NCBI RefSeq assembly: GCF_002741035.1
Contig: NZ_CP016808.1
Span: 496,001 to 560,000, forward strand
DNA: 64,000 nt
From: Paenibacillus sp. BIHB 4019
Lineage (GTDB): Bacteria; Bacillota; Bacilli; Paenibacillales; Paenibacillaceae
Direction: 5' to 3'
The notes under the pieces were generated by a model. The model saw only the letters and a list, made by a program, of their open reading frames with translations. It did no database searches and was not told the origin of the DNA. Position numbers and translations under genes: made by a program. This document shows, in pieces, positions 60,227-64,000 of the stretch; within the stretch, counting starts at the first letter, position 1; each line of letters begins with the position of its first letter.

Positions 60227-60879
60227 CCTCCCTCCCCCTTTCGTTCCAGCTCAATTATTCGGTCCAAATAAGGCCGGACCTCTTCGAGTCCATGGGTCAC
60301 CATCACAACCGTCCGTCCATGAGCCTGCACATGATGATGCATTAACTCGTAAAAACCTCTACGGCTCGCTTCATCCATGCCGGTTGTCGGCTCATCCATA
60401 ACGAGCAGATCAGGCTGCTGGGCCAGCGCTCTGGCAATACACACCCGCTGCTTCTGTCCGCCTGAGAGCTCGCCGATTTTGCAGCCGCGCTGCTCCCACA
60501 TGCCGACCTGGCGCAGCGCCTCTTCTGCACGAGCCCGCTCCTGCGGCCGCAGCCGCCGCAGCCAAGCTCCGCTCTCATATGCGCCTGACCTGACGAACTC
60601 CAGCACCGTGCTGGGAAAGCCGCTGTTAAACGCCGCAATCTGCTGCGGCACATAGCCGATCACGAGCTTCTTGCCGCTCGCACCATGCTTCGCCAAGTAA
60701 ACCTCCCCGCTCCATGGCTTTAGTAAGCCCAGCGCCAGCTTAAGCAGCGTCGTCTTTGAGGCGCCGTTAGGCCCGGTTACCGCTATAAATTCGCCGGCAT
60801 GAATCGCCATATCGGCTTCATTCAGACTCGGCACGCTGCCGTAGCCGAATACGACCTTTTTTAAAGTAGCAATCTGCAC
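60163..60879 (-). CDS. znuC: Zinc ABC transporter ATPase
   Basis: This 238-residue ATPase has Walker A GPNGASKTTLLK (Ser replaces the final Gly of GxGK), Q-loop VIGYVPQQ, signature LSGGQKQRVCIARAL, Walker B LLVMDEPTTGMD and H-loop VTHGL. It powers ZnuB. The start is GTG 60879 after GAAGGAGTGAG. It is first gene of the zinc operon, and a perfect Zur box lies upstream. The C-terminal 25 residues overlap znuB. Confidence 0.92.
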   Translation of the reverse strand: MQIATLKKVVFGYGSVPSLNEADMAIHAGEFIAVTGPNGASKTTLLKLALGLLKPWSGEVYLAKHGASGKKLVIGYVPQQIAAFNSGFPSTVLEFVRSGAYESGAWLRRLRPQERARAEEALRQVGMWEQRGCKIGELSGGQKQRVCIARALAQQPDLLVMDEPTTGMDEASRRGFYELMHHHVQAHGRTVVMVTHGLEEVRPYLDRIIELERKGEGGWKCCTTTSCSGHFAPEASSL

Positions 60880-60935
60880 GCGGTCTCACTCCTTCTGCTC
60901 CAACGTTATTTTTTAAAAATATATGAATTTATAAG

Positions 60936-60986
60936 TTTCACCCGTGAAACGGCAGCTTTGCCGCCAGGGGATGGGGGCAGCCGTTT
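60936..60986. repeat. GTGAAACGG palindromic repeat, copy 3 (divergent)
   Basis: TTTCACCCGTGAAACGGC with TTTGCCGCCA and a later GCAGCCGTTT arm. It shares the GTGAAACGG...TGCC(A/G)CC core with the copies at 44450 and 44548. It is placed between the Zur box and znuC, inside the presumed untranslated leader. Confidence 0.6.
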
Positions 60987-60994
60987 GCGATTAA

Positions 60995-61009
60995 TCGTAA
61001 TAATTACGA
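60995..61009 (-). promoter_or_regulatory. Zur box of the znuCBA operon
   Basis: TCGTAATAATTACGA (60995-61009) is a perfect 15-bp palindrome matching the Bacillus Zur consensus TCGTAATNATTACGA, flanked by the expected A/T bases. It lies about 116 bases upstream of znuC. Zinc-loaded Zur bound here should repress transcription of the whole znuCBA-zagA-rpmG-ferredoxin set. Confidence 0.92.
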
Positions 61010-61068
61010 TATTATCTTAAAAAAGAAATCGCCAGCAGCGACTTGTTATCCGTTAACATTTTATTTAA

Positions 61069-61083
61069 TAGTAATAATTACGC
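61069..61083. promoter_or_regulatory. Second Zur box, 13 of 15 positions
   Basis: TAGTAATAATTACGC (61069-61083) keeps the AGTAATAATTACG core and differs from the consensus only at positions 2 and 15. It is 74 bases from the first box, in the divergent region, and could serve znuC or the moaB-like gene. Confidence 0.7.
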
Positions 61084-61265
61084 TTAATGAGTATACCAAG
61101 CAGATTTTCATTCGTCAACTGCCTATTTTGGGCTAGCCCCATCGCCTTATACGGATGAATATCCCAGACATGCGCTGGCATCGAGGCCAGATCCAGTATA
61201 CAATAAAAGTCATTATTCAAATATTTTCCGGCATAGCTTGCCAAGAAAGGATGTTTACATTTCCG

Positions 61266-61787
61266 ATGAGTACATCCGTTGAACAACATCGCGAGGAAGC
61301 GCCTTCGACCGTCAATTGCATGGTCATTACCGTATCTGACACACGTACGCCTTCTACCGATAAAAGCGGCACGCTGCTTATAGAGCTGCTCAAGGCAGGC
61401 GGCTATCAAACGACGCGCTACGCCATCGTCAAGGATGAATACAGCGAAATCCAGTCCGCGCTGCGCAGCGGAGCTTCGGACCCGGCAGTTGAGGCGATTT
61501 TGCTCAATGGCGGGACGGGCATTGCCAAGCGCGATACGACCTATGAGGCTGTAAAAGATTTGCTGGACAAGGAAATGCATGGATTTGGCGAGATTTTTCG
61601 CTATTTGAGCTTTGCTGAAGATATCGGCACGGCGGCGATTTTAAGCAGGGCGATTGCTGGCGTCTACGAGGATACAGCGATTTTCTCCATGCCCGGCTCC
61701 AGCGGCGCAGTCCGGCTCGCGGCCGAACGCATTATCGTTCCTGAACTCGGTCATGTGATGCGGGAAATTTATAAGGATATCCGCTAA
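61266..61787 (+). CDS. moaB: MoaB-family molybdopterin adenylyltransferase-like protein
   Basis: This protein of about 173 residues has the MoaB/Mog fold: NCMVITVSDTRTPSTDKSG, then LLNGGTGIAKRDTTYEAV with the conserved nucleotide-binding GGTG and Asp, and IFSMPGSSGAVRLA as the second loop. It adenylates molybdopterin or is a related protein in cofactor synthesis. The start ATG 61266 (MSTSVEQH) follows AAAGGATG at long spacing. ATG 61251 is the alternative. No other moa gene is near. It is divergent from the zinc operon. Confidence 0.86.
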   Translation: MSTSVEQHREEAPSTVNCMVITVSDTRTPSTDKSGTLLIELLKAGGYQTTRYAIVKDEYSEIQSALRSGASDPAVEAILLNGGTGIAKRDTTYEAVKDLLDKEMHGFGEIFRYLSFAEDIGTAAILSRAIAGVYEDTAIFSMPGSSGAVRLAAERIIVPELGHVMREIYKDIR

Positions 61788-61811
61788 CGGCTTTAAATAT
61801 CGTCCCAGAGC

Positions 61812-61934
61812 TGCGAGGAAATAAAGCACGATTTGGAAGGCTATTATGAAAAATATGATTGGACGTATCTCACCAAGGGCTACCCCTTTAATGGAGAAGC
61901 TGCAAAAATATATGAAGCCACTATCCATCCATAA
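61812..61934 (+). pseudogene. C-terminal remnant of a gene, GNAT-like
   Basis: In one frame, without a start, it reads EEIKHDLEGYYEKYDW, then TYLTKGYPFNGEAAKIYEA and stops at 61932-61934. The YYEKYDW...GYPFNGEAAKIYE pattern recalls the tail of small GNAT acetyltransferases. It is too short for certainty. It lies in the 264-base gap after moaB. Confidence 0.35.
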
Positions 61935-61973
61935 AAACAAGAGAAAGAGGGGAAGGCCTCTCTTTCTCTTGTT
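61931..61973 (-). terminator. Terminator of the GH43-type enzyme gene
   Basis: AACAAGAGAAAGAG (61936-61949) pairs with CTCTTTCTCTTGTT (61960-61973) and is followed on the minus strand by TTTTT. It is about 80 bases past the stop of the glycosidase gene. Confidence 0.88.
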
Positions 61974-62051
61974 CCCCATCTCTTTCTACTCTTTCTCGCG
62001 CCTCTTTTTTCAGGCTCTATTCAGCCCTCCGCCTATCATTTTCCCTAAGTT

Positions 62052-63938
62052 TTAGGAATAGCTTGTTCGTTTGAACGTCGCGTCGTTTTTGGCAGTCGTT
62101 GTAGTGAGCGCGCTCAAGGCATCCAGCCGCAGCACATAGTTATAATGGCGAACGTAATAGCCCGGCTGGCTGTACGATTCGAAGGAGATTTTCGTGCTGT
62201 CTCCGAGCCCGCTGACGATGTTGAAGGTCGCATCCTGCTTGAAGGCATCCGATCCATCATATTGCTGCAGCACAATCTGGTTGCTGGCATTGCGACGGAA
62301 AAAATAGCCCGGGTAATTGATCGACTCCATCGATACCGATGACGAGCTCGCAAGTCCCGGCACCACACGGAACTGCGAGTCCGCGACAGGCGATACGCTC
62401 GCATCTACGCGCCCAATAAAGTTGCTGTGGCGAATGTAGTAACCAGTAAGAGCGCCCGCTTCAAAAGTGCTGTAGCCCGTCGCCTCGGCAGTCGCTGGTC
62501 CGAACAGTCGAACCTCATGCAGCGTTGGCGTATACCAGTTGCCCGGATTGTTAAACAGCACGGCATTCACCATATTAATTCGTACATATCGCGCCGTAAA
62601 ATGTACCGCATCGGTCGTGAAGCCATATGCGGTATTCGTTGTGCGGTCGATCGCGGCGTAATTCACGCCGTCGTTGCTGATTTCGATTTTATATTTGTAA
62701 TAGCCCTCGGAGCCCTTATACATAAACCACGAAATGTCGACCTCGGTAATCGTCTTCGGTGCGCCAAAATCCACCTGCCACCATGCAGGCCAGCTGTTGT
62801 TTGCAGCTGCCCATGATACTTGGGCATTGCCGTCATTGGCATTTGCTGCGCTGCTTCCAGAGGCGGTGCTGCTGGCGATCGCGGTTTTGCCTAGCGCATG
62901 GTTGACCTGTGAGGGCAGCGTGACCGCGCCAGTACTTGCATCAATGCCCCATGAGCTGTACCAGTCAAGTGTTGCGCTGCTGCTTGCATCATTCAGCGTA
63001 AGCGGCAGCCAGATGAATTTGTGATCGCTGAGATTGAGCGGATTCCAGCGGTCCGCCATATAGATGTAGGTGGTGGCAGAGCTGCCCGTCACGGTCATAA
63101 TATTTTCAATCTGCGAGCTGTAAGCTGCCGGATCGCCAAAGGGCGAAATTGCAGACCATGTGCCATTCATCGCCGAGGCTGTAGAATAGCCGCCTTGATT
63201 CGGATACCAGCCCGAAGCCTGCGAGGTGAATAAATAATACGTATTATTTTTCTTCACGACAGCAGGCGCTTCACGGTAACCGTTCTCATAAATCCAGCCG
63301 ACAAAGCTGCTGACGCCGGTGAAATTGGCATTCAGCTTAAAAATCGCCATCGTATCGTTGGCGCCGCCATTTTTCCTTGAAGCGGTAATGAGGTAGGCGC
63401 TGCCGTCGGTATCGGCAAACACCGTCATATCCCGTGACTCGTAGTCCAGCGGCCGGAAGCTGCCCTGATACGTAAACGCCCCGTCCGGCGTCGAGCTCGT
63501 CGCAACCGCAACGCGGGCGAGCGAATAATCGCTGCCATTCTCGTAATGCATCCAAAGCACATATTTGCCTGTTGCGGCGTTATAGATGACCTTCGGGCGC
63601 TCAATCTTGCTCGTATTCAGCTCCGTTGCCGAGGTTTTAGTCAGCACGCTGCTGCGGAAGGTCCAATTTTTGAGATCGCTGGATGTATACACGTTAACAG
63701 CATCGAAGGTTCCGCTCGTTGCATGCTCGCCATACCAATAGTAGGTAGAACCGACTTTTAAAATGTTGCCGCTGTTCGCAAGTATTGGATTGCCTGCGGT
63801 GTCTTTCCAATCCGTCCCGTTCACAATGCTGACGCTTGCAGCGTTGGCACGGCCCGCCGGAATCGCTCCGGCAGCAATCGAAAGCAGTAGAGTAAGCAGC
63901 AAAACAGCGATCAGACTTCTTTTTCCCATAATCACCAT
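62052..63938 (-). CDS. Secreted GH43-type glycosidase with F5/8 and AbfB-like modules
   Basis: This 628-residue exported enzyme has signal peptide LIAVLLLTLLLSIAAGAIPA ending before NAA. The five-bladed GH43-like catalytic domain (about 35-335) has WKDTAGNPILANSGN (first Asp), ERPKVIYN, DYESRDMTVFADTDG (second Asp) and GYREAPAVVKKNNTYYLF (Glu). An F5/8-type C (CBM32-like) domain (about 350-490) and a C-terminal AbfB-like arabinofuranose-binding beta-trefoil (about 495-628, YIRHSNFIGRVDASV, YVRHYNYVLRLDA) follow. Galactan or arabinan side chains are likely targets. ATG 63938 follows AAGGAGGAG. Confidence 0.87.
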   Translation of the reverse strand: MVIMGKRSLIAVLLLTLLLSIAAGAIPAGRANAASVSIVNGTDWKDTAGNPILANSGNILKVGSTYYWYGEHATSGTFDAVNVYTSSDLKNWTFRSSVLTKTSATELNTSKIERPKVIYNAATGKYVLWMHYENGSDYSLARVAVATSSTPDGAFTYQGSFRPLDYESRDMTVFADTDGSAYLITASRKNGGANDTMAIFKLNANFTGVSSFVGWIYENGYREAPAVVKKNNTYYLFTSQASGWYPNQGGYSTASAMNGTWSAISPFGDPAAYSSQIENIMTVTGSSATTYIYMADRWNPLNLSDHKFIWLPLTLNDASSSATLDWYSSWGIDASTGAVTLPSQVNHALGKTAIASSTASGSSAANANDGNAQVSWAAANNSWPAWWQVDFGAPKTITEVDISWFMYKGSEGYYKYKIEISNDGVNYAAIDRTTNTAYGFTTDAVHFTARYVRINMVNAVLFNNPGNWYTPTLHEVRLFGPATAEATGYSTFEAGALTGYYIRHSNFIGRVDASVSPVADSQFRVVPGLASSSSVSMESINYPGYFFRRNASNQIVLQQYDGSDAFKQDATFNIVSGLGDSTKISFESYSQPGYYVRHYNYVLRLDALSALTTTTAKNDATFKRTSYS

Positions 63939-64000
63939 GCTTGAACTCCTCCTTTATAATGATGCGCCGCCTGGCTCGCCTTGGCAGCACACACCCCTTA

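Noticed and set aside
1..64000. tRNA or rRNA genes, replication origin, prophage or ICE genes
   Set aside because: Both strands were scanned by eye for tRNA arms, 16S/23S anchors, DnaA-box clusters, integrases and phage structural genes. None was convincing.

Overview
The window looks like chromosome of a Paenibacillus-type Firmicute. S-layer homology (SLH) proteins, strong AGGAGG-type ribosome binding sites, a T-box leader, a GbsR-OpuA locus, a CcpA cre site and Bacillus-type Zur boxes all point that way. No rRNA or tRNA gene was seen. This assignment rests on gene content, not on a database match.

Layout. 0.4-5 kb: a large SLH-anchored metallophosphatase and an FMN azoreductase. 5-9.3 kb (minus strand): an MFS/flavin monooxygenase pair and a GIY-YIG/DUF2087 pair. 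9.4-15 kb: a fosmidomycin-resistance-type exporter with 6-phosphogluconolactonase, a LytTR regulator behind a cre-bearing promoter, an aldose epimerase, and an SDR/RidA pair. 15-19.7 kb: a lantibiotic-immunity-type ABC transporter divergent from an OmpR-type two-component system. 19.7-22.1 kb: a dispersed repeat, a transposase remnant, and a CynX-type MFS with its GntR regulator. 22.4-24.2 kb: a coiled-coil/AIM24 pair and a small type I-C CRISPR array without cas genes. 24.2-29.6 kb: cheB-cheW-cheA-mcp. 29.7-31.9 kb: a soluble kinase/BTAD response regulator pair. 32-37.6 kb: gbsR divergent from opuA(A-B-C), then T-box-controlled serS. 37.7-44.4 kb: an AHSA1/ArsR pair, then a sulfonate-type monooxygenase with a CUT1 transporter and a divergent AraC regulator. 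44.4-48.3 kb: repeats, an orphan CRISPR repeat, a dCache chemoreceptor and an AHSA1 pseudogene. 48.5-55.8 kb: a four-gene operon of SLH protein, large secreted protein, polymorphic toxin and immunity protein. 56.2-61.8 kb: a zinc-starvation (Zur) regulon with znuCBA, a ZagA-type GTPase, zinc-free L33 and a ferredoxin-like protein, plus moaB on the other strand. 62-63.9 kb: a secreted GH43-type enzyme.

The main leads are as follows. First, the SLH/secreted/toxin/immunity operon at 48.5-55.8 kb has an AT-rich exchangeable toxin tip and suggests cell-surface antagonism. Second, the CRISPR relics comprise a five-repeat array whose leader-proximal end is occupied by a terminator-like perfect palindrome, plus a second isolated repeat about 21 kb away in inverted orientation. 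Third, two pairs of dispersed intergenic repeats occur, one copy of which truncates that orphan CRISPR unit. Fourth, the Zur regulon is very well supported, with a perfect 15-bp Zur box and a second near-perfect one.
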